NCBI GenBank assembly: GCA_018401645.1
Contig: JAGYKK010000010.1
Coordinates: 25,553-89,552, forward strand
Source of the DNA: Mycobacterium sp.
GTDB taxonomy: Bacteria > Actinomycetota > Actinomycetes > Mycobacteriales > Mycobacteriaceae
Reading direction: 5' to 3'
Length of the DNA stretch: 64,000 nt
Positions 53,450-63,981 of this stretch are shown piece after piece; the first letter of the stretch is position 1; every line of letters starts with the position of its first letter. A program made the position numbers and the translations under genes. The notes beneath the pieces were generated by a model. The model did not search any database and was not told where the DNA came from. It saw only the letters and a list, made by a program, of their open reading frames with translations.

Positions 53450-54248
53450 TCAGGCGAAGGGATTAATGCCGTGCAGGAACAGCCAGGCCGCCACGCCGCC
53501 GCCCGCTCCCAGCAGTAGCGCGAGGAAGGACCCGATGAACGGTCGGCGGGCCCAACCCCGTCCACCGTCGAAGCCGTAACGACCGGGCCCGACCAGGATG
53601 ATCGCCGCCGCCAGCGCCGTGAGCACCAGCACTCGGCGTCAGAGCCCAGGACGAAAAGACCCCCGTCTTCGCGTTGGCGGAAAACGTCACGAGCACGCTG
53701 TTGACCAGGAAAGCCAGTGCTCCGGCCGCTGCCACCGGGGTGAACAACCCAAGCACCAGGAGCACTCCAGCCGCGATCTGCGCACCCGCAGCGACGTAGG
53801 TGAGAAGTTCGGCGTGCTGATAACCGGCCTCGATCAGGGCGGCCTTGAACCCGTCCAGGCCCTCGCCTCCCCACCATCCGAAGGCCTTCTGTAGACCGTG
53901 GGCGATGAACACCACGCCGAGGGCGACCCGCAGCAGTAACAGTCCCAGATCCTGCGTGCCGCGCCGGCCGGCCGCCTTCAACCGCTGCTCGCATCAACGG
54001 GCGCGATCTCCAGCGGCGACGCCACCGGGTGGGCGACGTCGGCGACGGGTTGCACGTACGGGAGGTTCAGGGTCTTGAAACAGTCGTACCGGTCGCGAGA
54101 GGGGGGGGTATCGACCCGGCCGGAGCGACGGCGGATTCGGAAGTCCCCGTTCGCCGCACCGAGGTCTTCGGGGTCGACCAAGGGCCGACGCCGGCCGCGC
54201 CGCAGAACTGGGGCGCTGCCAGCCGGGTTCAGAATTCGGGCTCGTCAC
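53450..54248 (-). pseudogene. DoxX-family membrane protein with N-terminal extension (Rv3005c type), frameshifted
   Basis: The DoxX core starts at RGTQDLGLLLLRVALGVVFI (near 53960) and continues through GGEGLDGFKAALIEAG, then needs two single-base corrections near 53655 and 53635 to join FVLGSDAECW and VLTALAAAIILVGPGRYGFD, ending LFLHGINPFA at 53450. Upstream a Pro-rich frame (PRRPEDLG-like ... KTLNLPYVQPVADVAHPVA) abuts it after another shift at 53980, as expected for the long N-terminal extension of the mycobacterial protein. DoxX (Rv3005c) links with SodA and SseA in an oxidoreductase complex. The extended start (GTG 54248) is inferred. Confidence 0.6.
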
Positions 54249-54350
54249 AGGCCAAGGGTAAGTGCAATCGGCCTCCAAACCGGGGATTTGGGCCGCGCTG
54301 GCGGCGCCTCCGTGGCGGATGCCACCGCCCCTGTCCGTAGCCTGACTTCC

Positions 54351-55473
54351 ATGGGATTGCGTAGGCCGGTCGGGAGCCTGGCCGTGCTGTGCGCCGTCGT
54401 CACCCTGGGCGCCTCGGGGTGCGCCCGTTTCGACGACGCGGTGTCCCAACCGTTCACCACCCCACCCGAACTGACGCCGGGTCCGGAAGTCCACCCCGCC
54501 CCCGCCGCCGCCGCTGCCGCCCAAACCGTTCCCCAAGGCCTGCCCGGCTCCCGGTGTGATGCAGGGCTGCCTGGAATCCACCAGCGGTCTCATCATGGGT
54601 TCTGATGCCCGAACCGCCCTGGTCGCCGAGCGCACCACCGGCGCGGTCAAGGAGGTGTCGGTCAGTGCGGAGCCGAAGGTCAAACTAGTGATTCCGGTCG
54701 ACGGGGGCGGTGACGGCGGCCTGATGGACATCGCGTTGTCGCCCACCTACTCCCAGGACCGGCTGATGTACGCCTACATCAGCACCCCGACCGATAATCG
54801 GGTGGTGCGCATCGCCGACGGCGACGCGCCCAAGGATCTGCTCACCGGGATCCCGAAGGGCGCGGCGGGCAATACCGGTTCGCTGATCTTCACCAGTCCG
54901 ACGACGCTGGTCGTGCAGACCGGCGATGCCGGCGATCCCGGATTGGCCAACGACCCGAAATCACTGGCCGGCAAGGTGATCCGCATCGAGCAGCCAACAA
55001 CTCAGGGACAGGCCCCGCCGACGACCGCGCTCAGCGGAATGGGTGCCGGCGGCGGGATGTGCCTTGATCCGGGCGACGAGGCGCTCTATGTCACCGACCG
55101 CGCCCCGGCCGGCGATCGGTTGCAGCGCATCGGCCCGGACGGTCAGGCCACGACGGTGTGGACCTGGCCGGAACGGCCCGGGGTGGCGGGCTGTGCGGCA
55201 CTGGACGGCACGGTCCTGGTGAACCTGGTCAATACCAAGCAGACGGTGGCGGTGCGGTTGGCCCAAGCCAGCGGTGCGGTGACCGGCAGCCCCGAGGTGG
55301 TGCGCCAGGACACCCGGGGGCACGCGTGGGCGCTGGCAGTGTCACCGGACGGCAACATCTGGGGGGCGACGGTGAACCGGACGGCAGGGGACGCCGAGAA
55401 ACTCGACGACGTGGTGTTCCCACTCTTCCCGCAGGGCGGCGGGTTCCCCCGAGCCAACGCCGACAACGCCTGA
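54351..55473 (+). pseudogene. lppZ: Lipoprotein LppZ (sorbosone/glucose dehydrogenase-like propeller), one frameshift
   Basis: Signal peptide with lipobox ASGCARFDD (Cys near residue 25), a Pro-rich linker, then FPKACPAPGVMQGCLESTSG and a beta-propeller (DGGGDGGLMDIALSPTYSQD, GAAGNTGSLIFTSPTT, GHAWALAVSPDGNIWGATVN). Only one change, an apparent extra base near 54525, separates the signal/linker part from the main domain. Protein otherwise complete at about 373 codons. In M. tuberculosis LppZ is a surface lipoprotein. Confidence 0.85.
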
Positions 55474-55501
55474 TTCCCGCGGACTCTGCGCCGACGGCGA
55501 T

Positions 55502-56722
55502 CTAGCGGACGGCGAGGCCCAGGTATTCGCGGCGTCGCGCGAGCACGCTCGGAAGCCATGGTCCGACATCGAGGGCGTCGAACCAGGTCGTGCGTTCCAA
55601 CAGCATCGGCAACACGGTCGCCGCCTCCAACCGGGCCAGCGCCGCCCCCAGACAGAAGTGCGCACCTTTGCCGAATGTCATGTGCCCCTTGGTTTCCGGC
55701 CGGTCCAGCCGGAACTCGTTGGGCGCGTCAATGTGCTCGGGGTCGCGGTTGGCCGCACCCCAGAGCAGCAGCACGCGGGACCCGGCTGCCAGCGCGACAC
55801 CGGCCAGTTCGGTATCGCGCAGAACGTGTCGGTAGTGCGCTCGGAAGGGTGGCTCCAAGCGCAGCGTCTCCTCGATGAAGGCACCCAGCAGACTGGGGTT
55901 ATCACGCACCCGGCGTTGAAGGTCGGCATTGGTGGCGAGGATGTCCACCGCGGTGCCCAGCAGCGAGGCCGTCGACTCCCCGCCCGCGCTGAACAGCGAG
56001 ACGAGGATGAGCTGGGCGGTGAACCGGTCCAGTTCACCGTTGGTGCAGGCGGTGGCTAGCACGCCCATCAGGTCGTCCTGCGGTTCCCTGGCCGCCTCCC
56101 GAAGCCGATCGACGATATAACCGCTGAGTTCACCGATCGCGGTCATCGACGCGGCCAACTCTTCGGCTGACATCAGGCCGTCCAGCAGTTGGGTGCTGGC
56201 TAACCCCCAATGCGCCAGTTGGTCGACGTCAGCCTCCGGGACACCGATCATCGCGCCGACGATCACCATCGGCAACCGGTTGGCCACCGCATCCATCCAC
56301 TCGATACGCCCGTCGAGGAGTCCGTCGGCCCAGAGTTGCTCGAAGGTCGCCGCGATCAGCGGCTCGAGGGCACGCATCCGTTTCGCGGCGAACTGGGACA
56401 CCACCAGCTTGCGGTGCGCGGCATGGATCGGATCGTCGGCGGTGACCAGGATGTGGGTGGGTCCCCCGAGACCGTCCATGACGAACGGGGTGATCTCACC
56501 GTCTGCGGTGTAGGTCATGGTCGCGGTCAGGTTCGACGAGAAATCCTCAGGCCGGGCAACCACCTCGTTGATCGCGGCCCGGCTGCAGACCAGGTGAAAA
56601 CCGGACTCCCCGATCTGATGCACCGGGCCGGCTGCGCGCAGCCGTTCATACAGCGGATACGGATCCTGGATGGCGGCCTCGCCGAAGAACTCAGCGGGGG
56701 CGATCGCGCCGGCAACCGACAT
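55502..56722 (-). CDS. Cytochrome P450
   Basis: 406 residues. Heme-binding FGKGAHFCLGAALARLEA with Cys ligand, ExxR in EETLRLEPPFRAHYR, and I-helix SAGGESTASLLG. The ATG (MSVAGAIAP) follows GAGGAGGAATT. CYP family and substrate not assignable by eye. Not found between lppZ and gatB in M. tuberculosis. Intact. Confidence 0.9.
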   Translation of the reverse strand: MSVAGAIAPAEFFGEAAIQDPYPLYERLRAAGPVHQIGESGFHLVCSRAAINEVVARPEDFSSNLTATMTYTADGEITPFVMDGLGGPTHILVTADDPIHAAHRKLVVSQFAAKRMRALEPLIAATFEQLWADGLLDGRIEWMDAVANRLPMVIVGAMIGVPEADVDQLAHWGLASTQLLDGLMSAEELAASMTAIGELSGYIVDRLREAAREPQDDLMGVLATACTNGELDRFTAQLILVSLFSAGGESTASLLGTAVDILATNADLQRRVRDNPSLLGAFIEETLRLEPPFRAHYRHVLRDTELAGVALAAGSRVLLLWGAANRDPEHIDAPNEFRLDRPETKGHMTFGKGAHFCLGAALARLEAATVLPMLLERTTWFDALDVGPWLPSVLARRREYLGLAVR

Positions 56723-56830
56723 GTCTAATTCCTCCTCATGTCGGGGGTCAGCGCGTGGCGAGCAGGACACTACTGCGCTGAGGCTACCTGGCACCGCCGG
56801 CGTGTGAAACGAATAAGGCGGGGCCTCTCA

Positions 56831-58354
56831 TCATCGAATTTGCGAGGCGCCTAGACCGCAAGCCGCCAACACCAACTCCCGCACTCGCGCCGCGTCGGCC
56901 TGGCCCTTGGTCGCCTTCATCACCGCGCCGACGATCGCCCCGACGGCCTGCACTTTGCCGCCGCGGATCTTCTCAGCGATATCCGGGCTGGCGGCCAGTG
57001 CCTCCTCCACTGCTGAAGAGATCAGCGACTCGTCGCGCACCATCGCCAACCCGCGCCCGGCCATCACCGCATCGGGTTCGCCTTCACCGGCCAGCACACC
57101 CTCGATGACCTGGCGGGCCAGCTTGTTGGACAGCGTGCCCTCATCCACGAGGACGACGACCCGGGCAACTTCGGCGGGCGTGATCGCCAGGGCGTCGAGT
57201 TCGACACCGAGTTCATTGGCCTTCTGCACCAGGAAGTTGCCCCACCACGCCCGCGCTGCCGCACTAGAGGCACCGTGGGCGACGGTGGCGGTCACCAGAT
57301 CGATGGCGCCGTTGTTGACCAGGTCGCGCATCACCTCATCGGAGATGCCCCAGTCCTGCTGAATTCGGTTGCGCGTCAACCACGGAAGCTCGGGGATCGT
57401 CTGGCGCAGTCGCGCCACCAACTCCGCACTCGGAGCGACCGGCTCCAGATCCGGTTCCGGGAAGTAGCGGTAGTCCTCGGCGGTCTCCTTGGTGCGACCC
57501 GGCGAGGTGTGGCCGTCCTCGTGGAAGTGCCGGGTCTCCTGATGGATCGTGCCGCCGGCCGTCAGAATCGCCGCCTGTCGGCACATCTCGTAGCGGACCG
57601 CGACCTCGACACTCTTGAGTGAGTTGACGTTCTTCGTCTCGGTGCGGGTACCGAACTCGGCCCGGCCGATCGGTCGCAGCGACACGTTGGCGTCGCAGCG
57701 CAACGAACCCTGATCCATCCGCACATCGGACACCCCGAGTGAGCGCAACAGGTCGCGCAACGCGGTCACGTAGGCGCGGGTCACCTGCGGGGCCTGATCG
57801 CCAGTTCCCTCGATGGGTTTGGTGACGATCTCGATCAGTGGAACCCCGGCCCGGTTGAAGTCCAGCAGCGAGGTAGTCGCACCGTGGATGCGGCCGGTGT
57901 CACTACCGAGGTGGGTGAGCTTGCCGGTGTCCTCTTCCATGTGGGCGCGTTCGATCTCGACCCGGAAGATGCTGCCGTCCTCCAACGGAACGTCAAGATA
58001 GCCGTTGAACGCGATCGGCTCGTCATACTGGGAGATCTGGTAGTTCTTCGGCTGATCCGGATAGAAGTAGTTCTTCCGGGCGAACCGGCACCACGGCGCG
58101 ATCTCGCAGTTCAGTGCCAGGCCGATCCGGATGGCGGATTCGACGGCGGCGGCGTTGAGGACCGGCAGCGCGCCGGGCATTCCCAGGCACACCGGGCACA
58201 CCTGGGTATTGGGCTCGGCGCCAAACTTCGTCGCACACCCGCAGAACATTTTGGTGGCCGTCGAGAGTTCGACGTGCACCTCCAGACCCAGCACCGGGTC
58301 GAACCGTGCGACGACGTCGTCGTAGTCGAGCAGCTCGGCATGTCCGGTGGTCAT
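56831..58354 (-). CDS. gatB: Aspartyl/glutamyl-tRNA amidotransferase subunit B
   Basis: 507 residues. GatB cradle motifs: [19 protein letters not shown] and [15 protein letters not shown] (zinc cysteines), [28 protein letters not shown] and the C-terminal tail domain ending GLGASQIR. With GatA and GatC it amidates Glu-tRNA-Gln and Asp-tRNA-Asn. GatA and GatC are not in the window. Confidence 0.95.
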   Translation of the reverse strand: MTTGHAELLDYDDVVARFDPVLGLEVHVELSTATKMFCGCATKFGAEPNTQVCPVCLGMPGALPVLNAAAVESAIRIGLALNCEIAPWCRFARKNYFYPDQPKNYQISQYDEPIAFNGYLDVPLEDGSIFRVEIERAHMEEDTGKLTHLGSDTGRIHGATTSLLDFNRAGVPLIEIVTKPIEGTGDQAPQVTRAYVTALRDLLRSLGVSDVRMDQGSLRCDANVSLRPIGRAEFGTRTETKNVNSLKSVEVAVRYEMCRQAAILTAGGTIHQETRHFHEDGHTSPGRTKETAEDYRYFPEPDLEPVAPSAELVARLRQTIPELPWLTRNRIQQDWGISDEVMRDLVNNGAIDLVTATVAHGASSAAARAWWGNFLVQKANELGVELDALAITPAEVARVVVLVDEGTLSNKLARQVIEGVLAGEGEPDAVMAGRGLAMVRDESLISSAVEEALAASPDIAEKIRGGKVQAVGAIVGAVMKATKGQADAARVRELVLAACGLGASQIR

Positions 58355-58402
58355 GGTGGGTAATCCTAGTGGGGAAGCGTCTGGCTGCTCGCGGGAGCGT
58401 CG

Positions 58403-59046
58403 TCAGACCAAGCCGGCGATGAAACCCGCCGCCTGCTCGCTGTAAGGCGGAAACTCGTAGCCGCTGTGGGCCGCTCGGTCACGTCCGCCCGCCGAACAGA
58501 TCGGGTCGCCGTCACTGCACAGATCGATCGCCCGGCCGACGAATATCCCGCCGATGATCAGGAGACCCGAAACGGTGCTTGATTTCCGAACACCGCGACC
58601 GCGGCGATCCGGCCGGCGAGATCCGGTGCCAGCGGCGGGGCCGATCCTAGGGAACTGATCCGCTGCCCGACGGGCGGCACACCGGCCAGCATGAGACCAC
58701 GGCCGCGCCCTGGGAAAATCCGCCGAGAGCCAACCGGGTGTGGACAGTTGGCTGCCATACCGATATGGCTCGCCGCGTCATCGGCACCCGTGACGTGTTG
58801 AGAAAGTTGATCCCGGCCGGATAGTTGACCCCGTAGGCGCCAGGGTGCGGCCGCGAGCAGAGTGGCGCCATCACAGGCCTGACCCACCCGGCCGACGCCG
58901 ATCGGCCTGCCGGTGCCGCGCGGGCGAAGACCAACTCCACATCGGGGCACTGCCTGGCGGATCGGCGCAGCCACCGCGAGGGCACCGGCGAGCATGACGG
59001 CCAGCGCCGCCCTACCGGTGTGACTGCGCAGCTCATTGACGGACAT
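58403..59046 (-). pseudogene. Cutinase-family (Culp) esterase, degenerate
   Basis: Secreted serine esterase family. Signal peptide MSVNELRSHTGRAALAVMLA, CPDVELVFARG (shifted frame), YGVNYPAGINFLNTS, nucleophile GGFSQGAAVV, PPVGQRISSLGSAPPLAPDL, DLCSDGDPICS and HSGYEFPPYSEQAAGFIAGL are all identifiable but spread over three frames with at least four shifts, and some codons are missing. A clear pseudogene, even allowing for a few read errors. Confidence 0.75.
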
Positions 59047-59115
59047 CGACGGTAACCCTAGTGGCCCGCGATACCCTTTGGCCTTCCCGATGCCGCACTA
59101 CCAGGAAGCACAGCC

Positions 59116-60486
59116 ATGACCGAACGATCCGCCGACCTGGTCGCCGACGTTCCGCGCAGCCGCATCGTGATCGCCTCGATGGTGGGCACCACCGTCGAGT
59201 TCTACGACTTCTACATCTACGCCACCGCGGCGGTGTCGGTGTTTCCGTTCCTGTTCTTTCCCAAGGGCAACCCGACCACCGCACTGCTGGCATCCCTGGC
59301 CACTTTCGGCCTCGCGTTCGTCGCCCGACCGATCGGCTCGATCGTGTTCGGCCACTTCGGTGACCGCATCGGTCGCAAGGCCACCCTGGTCGGCTCGCTG
59401 CTCACCATGGGCATCGCCACCTTCGCCATCGGGCTGCTACCCACCTACCACCAGGTGGGTCTGCTGGCCCCGGCACTGCTGGCGATTCTGCGCTTCGCCC
59501 AGGGTCTGGCGCTGGGCGGGGAGTGGAGTGGGGCGGCACTGCTGGCGGTGGAGACCGCCAAACCGGGTAGGAGGGCCTGGGCGGCGATGTGGCCGCAACT
59601 CGGTGCGCCGTTCGGCTTCCTGCTGGCCAACGGGGTATTCCTGAGCCTGCTGATCTGGCTGGGGCACTCCAACGCCAAACCGGACCTCGATGGGGCGTTC
59701 CTGACGTGGGGGTGGCGGATTCCGTTCCTGATCAGCGCCGTGATGGTGGTGATCGGGCTGTACGTGCGACTGAAGCTGACCGAGACCCCGGTGTTCGCCC
59801 GTGCCGTCGAGCGCGGCGAACGGGTGCGGACCCCGGTGGCGCAGGTGTTCCGCACCAACTGGCGTCAATTGATTCTGGGTACCTTCGTCATGCTGTCCAC
59901 GTACACGATTTTCTACGTCGTCACCACCTGGGCGCTCAGCTTCGGCACCGGCAAAAAACCACCGGACGGCGCCGGCCTGGGTTTCAACTACATCGACTTC
60001 CTCAAGATGCAACTCATTGCGGTGCTGTTCTTCGCCGCGACGATCCCGATCGCCGGAGTGTTGGCTGACCGCTGGGGCCGGCGCAAGACGCTGCTAACGG
60101 TGACCGCGGCGATCATGGCCTACGGCGGCCTGTTCTCGGTGCTACTCGCGCCGGGTCGGGCCTCGCACGGCTCGGTGCTGGCCTTCCTGATCATCGGCAT
60201 GACGCTGATGGGCTTCACCTTCGGACCGATGAGTGCCGTTCTGCCCGAACTGTTCCCGACCAACGTCCGCTACACCGGATCCGGGATCTCCTACAACTCG
60301 GCGAGCATCCTGGGCGCGGCGGTCGCACCGTTCATCGCGACCTGGTTGTCGACGACCTACGGTGTCGGCTGGGTGGGGGTGTACCTGCTGTGTGCGGCAA
60401 CGCTGACGTTCATCGCGCTGCTGATCATGCGCGAGACCCGCGACACTCCCCTGGACTCCATCGAACCGGTTCTGGTCAGCTCGTAA
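59116..60486 (+). CDS. MHS-family major facilitator transporter
   Basis: 456 residues, 12 predicted helices. Starts SMVGTTVEFYDFYIYATAAV (typical of the metabolite:H+ symporter family) with GHFGDRIGRKATL between helices 2 and 3 and LADRWGRRKTLL between 8 and 9. Substrate likely a carboxylate or related solute; not determinable. Located between the cutinase pseudogene and pfkA. Intact. Confidence 0.88.
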   Translation: MTERSADLVADVPRSRIVIASMVGTTVEFYDFYIYATAAVSVFPFLFFPKGNPTTALLASLATFGLAFVARPIGSIVFGHFGDRIGRKATLVGSLLTMGIATFAIGLLPTYHQVGLLAPALLAILRFAQGLALGGEWSGAALLAVETAKPGRRAWAAMWPQLGAPFGFLLANGVFLSLLIWLGHSNAKPDLDGAFLTWGWRIPFLISAVMVVIGLYVRLKLTETPVFARAVERGERVRTPVAQVFRTNWRQLILGTFVMLSTYTIFYVVTTWALSFGTGKKPPDGAGLGFNYIDFLKMQLIAVLFFAATIPIAGVLADRWGRRKTLLTVTAAIMAYGGLFSVLLAPGRASHGSVLAFLIIGMTLMGFTFGPMSAVLPELFPTNVRYTGSGISYNSASILGAAVAPFIATWLSTTYGVGWVGVYLLCAATLTFIALLIMRETRDTPLDSIEPVLVSS

Positions 60487-60495
60487 GGCGAGCGC

Positions 60496-61536
60496 TCAGC
60501 CGAAGAACGCCGCCGCGTCGTCGTAGCGGGTCTCCGGCACCAGCTTGAGTTGGCGGACCGCGTCGGCCAGTGGCACCCGGCCGATGTCCTCACCCCGCAG
60601 CGACACCATCATCCCGTACTCACCGCTGTGCGCGGCGTCGGCGGCGTTGACCCCGAACCGGGTGGCCAGCACCCGGTCGTAGGCGGTCGGCGTTCCACCG
60701 CGCTGAACATGGCCCAGGACGGTGACGCGAACTTCCTTGCGGATCCGCTTCTCGACCTCCATCGCCAACTGCTGAGCGACCCCGGTGAAACGCTCGTGGC
60801 CGAACTCGTCCATCCCCCCGCTGCGCAGTTCCATCGAGCCTTCCACCGGCTTGGCGCCCTCGGCGACCACGCAGATGAAGTGGGACTGCCCCTTCTGGAA
60901 ACGCTTCTTGACCATGCGGCACACCTCCTCGACGTCGTAGGGCTGCTCGGGGATCAGGGTCATGTGTGCCCCCGACGCAAGGCCGGAGTTCAGCGCGATC
61001 CAGCCGGCGTGGCGGCCCATCACCTCGACCAGCATGACCCGCTGATGCGACTCCGCGGTGCTGTGCAGGCGGTCGATGGCCTCGGTGGCGATCTGCAGCG
61101 CGGTGTCGTGCCCGAAGGTGACGTCGGTGCAGTCGATGTCGTTGTCGATGGTCTTGGGCACCCCGACGACCGGAACACCCTCTTCGTTGAGCCAGTGCGC
61201 AGCGGTCAGAGTGCCTTCGCCGCCGATCGGGATCAGCACGTCGATCCCGTTGTCCTCCAGTGTCTGTTTGATATCGGCCAAACCGGCGCGCAGCTTCTCC
61301 GGGTTGGTTCGGGCGGTCCCAAGCATGGTGCCGCCCTTGGCCAGCAGCCGTTCGTTGCGGTCGTCGTTGTACAACTGGACGCGGCGGTTCTCCAACAGGC
61401 CCCGCCAGCCGTCCTGGAACCCGACCACCGTCGAGTCGTAACGGGCATCGCAGGTCCGCACCACCGCTCGGATAACAGCATTGAGGCCGGGGCAGTCGCC
61501 GCCGCCGGTGAGGACTCCGATACGCATGGGGTCCAT
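60496..61536 (-). CDS. pfkA: 6-phosphofructokinase
   Basis: 346 residues. [20 protein letters not shown] at the start, [32 protein letters not shown] (catalytic base Asp), [19 protein letters not shown] and [15 protein letters not shown]. Glycolytic phosphorylation of fructose-6-phosphate. In M. tuberculosis it sits between gatA and gatB; here gatB is about 2.1 kb away and gatA is missing from the other side. Confidence 0.95.
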   Translation of the reverse strand: MDPMRIGVLTGGGDCPGLNAVIRAVVRTCDARYDSTVVGFQDGWRGLLENRRVQLYNDDRNERLLAKGGTMLGTARTNPEKLRAGLADIKQTLEDNGIDVLIPIGGEGTLTAAHWLNEEGVPVVGVPKTIDNDIDCTDVTFGHDTALQIATEAIDRLHSTAESHQRVMLVEVMGRHAGWIALNSGLASGAHMTLIPEQPYDVEEVCRMVKKRFQKGQSHFICVVAEGAKPVEGSMELRSGGMDEFGHERFTGVAQQLAMEVEKRIRKEVRVTVLGHVQRGGTPTAYDRVLATRFGVNAADAAHSGEYGMMVSLRGEDIGRVPLADAVRQLKLVPETRYDDAAAFFG

Positions 61537-61579
61537 CTAACCGCCTCAGGCCCCTACATGCAGCGATAACCTCGCTGGC

Positions 61580-63010
61580 ATGGTCTTCGTCCCGCGTCGC
61601 GACTTTGTTCGCCTGGTCGCCCTGGCCCTGCCCGCGAGCCTCGCCGTCGGCTGCAGTGGCTCCGGGCCGGATCAGGCCTCTTCCTCGACCTCGGGACCTG
61701 GGCCTGCCTCGGACGGACCCAATGCAAACGGGCCCAGTGCGGACGGGCGCAGTGCGGATGTACTCGTCATCGGCGCCGGGATCGCGGGCTTGCGCGCCGC
61801 CGAGGTGCTCGTCGCGAACGGACGCCGCGTCATCGTGCTCGAAGCGCGTGATCGCCTCGGTGGCCGGATCCACACGGACCGCTCCTGGGGCGTTCCGGTG
61901 GAGCTCGGCGCGTCCTGGATCCACGGGGTCGAGAACAATCCGATCGCTGCGCTGGCCGCGGCGAAGGGAATCACAACGCTGGCCACCGACTATGAGTCCG
62001 TCACCTATGGCGCCGACGGCCAGCGCCTTGGCGACGGTGCGCTCGACGATATCGAGGAACAGGTGGCCGACTTGGTCAAGGCGGGCCGCGAGGGCTCCCC
62101 CGACACCGATGAGCCGCTGCGTTCCGCGCTCGACCGCGCCATCGCCGCGGCAGATCTCGACCCGTCGGAGCGACTCAACGTCGAGATGGGTATCACCGCG
62201 TCGGTCGAACACGAGTACGCCACCGACGCAGTGAATCTGTCAGCGACGAATTTCGATGACGGTGCCGACGAGGGCGGCGGCGATGCCCACCTTCCCGAGG
62301 GCTACGACCAGGTGGTCGCGGCGGTGGCGAACGGGCTCGATGTACGCCTCGGCCACGTCGTCACCAGCATCGACACTGCCGGCGATCGTGCGGTCGTCGT
62401 CACCGCCCAGGGCAACTTCCGAGCCGGTGCCGTGGTCGTCACCGTGCCACTCGGTGTCCTCAAGGCGGGCACTGTCCAGTTCCAACCGCCGCTTCCGGAG
62501 CCGAAGTCCAGAGCCATCGCCAAGCTCGGGATGGGGACGCTCTCGAAGACGTGCCTGCGCTTTGCATCTCAATTCTGGCCGGACGACGCGGAGCTCATCG
62601 ACATCGTTGCTTCCGCATCGCGTCGTGGTCAGTGGGTGGAGTCCCTGAGTCTCACCGGCCTGGTCGACGTGCCCGCCCTGATGATGTTCAACGCCGGGGA
62701 GTTCGCCCGCGCTGTGGAAACCATGACCGATCCCGAGGTGATCGAAAGTGCATCGAGCGCACTGAAACCGGCATTCCCGGAGTTCTCCACGCCCACCGGG
62801 CTACTCCGCTCGGCGTGGTCGGTCGATCCTTTTGCCCTGGGCAGCTATTCGTTCATCGGCGTCGACGCTTCACTGGCCGACCGCGATGCGCTCGCGGAGC
62901 CCGACGGGCGCCGCATCTTCGCCGGTGAGGCCTGTTCGCGCGATCACGCCGCAACGGTGCACGGCGCGTACGCCAGCGGCGAGGCGGCGGCGAGGGCGCT
63001 GCTGCGCTGA
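61580..63010 (+). CDS. Flavin-containing amine oxidase, Tat-type lipoprotein signal
   Basis: 476 residues. Starts RRDFVRLVALALPASLAVGC, a twin-arginine signal with a lipobox Cys, then a Gly/Ser/Asp-rich linker (repeated ANGPSADG-like units), FAD motif VLVIGAGIAGLRAAEVL, LEARDRLGGRIHTD and VELGASWIHG; C-terminal IFAGEACSRDHAATVHGAYA. Polyamine or monoamine oxidase acting outside the cytoplasm is likely. Divergent from pfkA by 43 bases. Confidence 0.88.
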   Translation: MVFVPRRDFVRLVALALPASLAVGCSGSGPDQASSSTSGPGPASDGPNANGPSADGRSADVLVIGAGIAGLRAAEVLVANGRRVIVLEARDRLGGRIHTDRSWGVPVELGASWIHGVENNPIAALAAAKGITTLATDYESVTYGADGQRLGDGALDDIEEQVADLVKAGREGSPDTDEPLRSALDRAIAAADLDPSERLNVEMGITASVEHEYATDAVNLSATNFDDGADEGGGDAHLPEGYDQVVAAVANGLDVRLGHVVTSIDTAGDRAVVVTAQGNFRAGAVVVTVPLGVLKAGTVQFQPPLPEPKSRAIAKLGMGTLSKTCLRFASQFWPDDAELIDIVASASRRGQWVESLSLTGLVDVPALMMFNAGEFARAVETMTDPEVIESASSALKPAFPEFSTPTGLLRSAWSVDPFALGSYSFIGVDASLADRDALAEPDGRRIFAGEACSRDHAATVHGAYASGEAAARALLR

Positions 63011-63048
63011 GATTCCACAGCGCCGTCACCAGCGGCGGTGCTGGACGA

Positions 63049-63981
63049 TCAACCTTTGCTGAACGTCTCCGTAAGGACCGGAACAATCTGCAGCTTGCGC
63101 GAGACCACGCCGGTGAGCAGCGCGCGGTTGTTCTTCAGCGTCACCCCGAAGGCCGCTTCCACCGCCGCAGCACGCGAGCCGAGTGCCACGGTGATCGAAT
63201 CGTTGTTGAGGATGTCGGTGATGACGAACAGGAACAGATCCAGCCCCTTCGCGGCGATGGTGTCGCGCATCGCCGCCTCCAGTTCGTCTTGGCGGCACAA
63301 CACCTCATCGACATCCACCGCGGTGACCTGGGCGATCTCCACCTTTGCCCGGCCCATCGGGAACTCCTTCGAGTCCGTTGAAATGAGCTGTGCGATGGAC
63401 CTTTCCCGCAAACTCGCACCGGCCTTGAGTAACTGAAGTCCGTAGGTCTGCAGATCGACACCGGCGATGGGGGCGAGTTCCTGCGCAGCCGCGACGTCCT
63501 CCGGCGTGCACGTCGGGGATTTGAGCAGCAGGGTGTCGGAGACGATGGCGGAGAGCATCAGACCGCCGATCTGCGGACTGACGGCAACACCGGATTCCTT
63601 GAACATCTTGAAGACGATCGTCGAGGTACAACCGACCGGCTCCGCGCGGTAGTACAGCGGTCCGGCTGTTTCGAAGTTGGCGATGCGGTGATGGTCGATG
63701 ACTTCGGCGATCGTGACGTCGTCGATGTCGATCGCGCTCTGCTGGCGCTCATTGTGGTCGACGAGAATGACGTGGGACGCCTCGGCGGCCACCGACTCCA
63801 CCAACCGCGGCGGCGCCGTGTTGAAGGCATCCAGCACGAACTGGGTCTCGGCACTGACGGATCCGAGTCGCACCGCCTCGACATCGGCGCCGGTCCTCGT
63901 TTTCAAATCCGCGTAGGCCAGCGCCGAACAAATCGAGTCGGTATCCGGATTGCGATGGCCGAAGATCAGCGTTTTGCTCAT
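63049..63981 (-). CDS. ppaC: Manganese-dependent (family II) inorganic pyrophosphatase
   Basis: 310 residues. DHH-family motifs: [61 protein letters not shown], and the C-terminal DHHA2 domain with [13 protein letters not shown] strong GAGGAGG RBS precedes the ATG. Cytosolic hydrolysis of PPi. Mycobacteria usually use the unrelated family I Ppa, so this gene looks acquired. Convergent with the amine oxidase. Confidence 0.92.
   Translation of the reverse strand: MSKTLIFGHRNPDTDSICSALAYADLKTRTGADVEAVRLGSVSAETQFVLDAFNTAPPRLVESVAAEASHVILVDHNERQQSAIDIDDVTIAEVIDHHRIANFETAGPLYYRAEPVGCTSTIVFKMFKESGVAVSPQIGGLMLSAIVSDTLLLKSPTCTPEDVAAAQELAPIAGVDLQTYGLQLLKAGASLRERSIAQLISTDSKEFPMGRAKVEIAQVTAVDVDEVLCRQDELEAAMRDTIAAKGLDLFLFVITDILNNDSITVALGSRAAAVEAAFGVTLKNNRALLTGVVSRKLQIVPVLTETFSKG

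Noticed and set aside
60620..62212. 530-codon minus-strand frame across pfkA and the amine oxidase
   Set aside because: Spans two real genes in the wrong frame and has an Arg/Gly/His-rich shadow composition.
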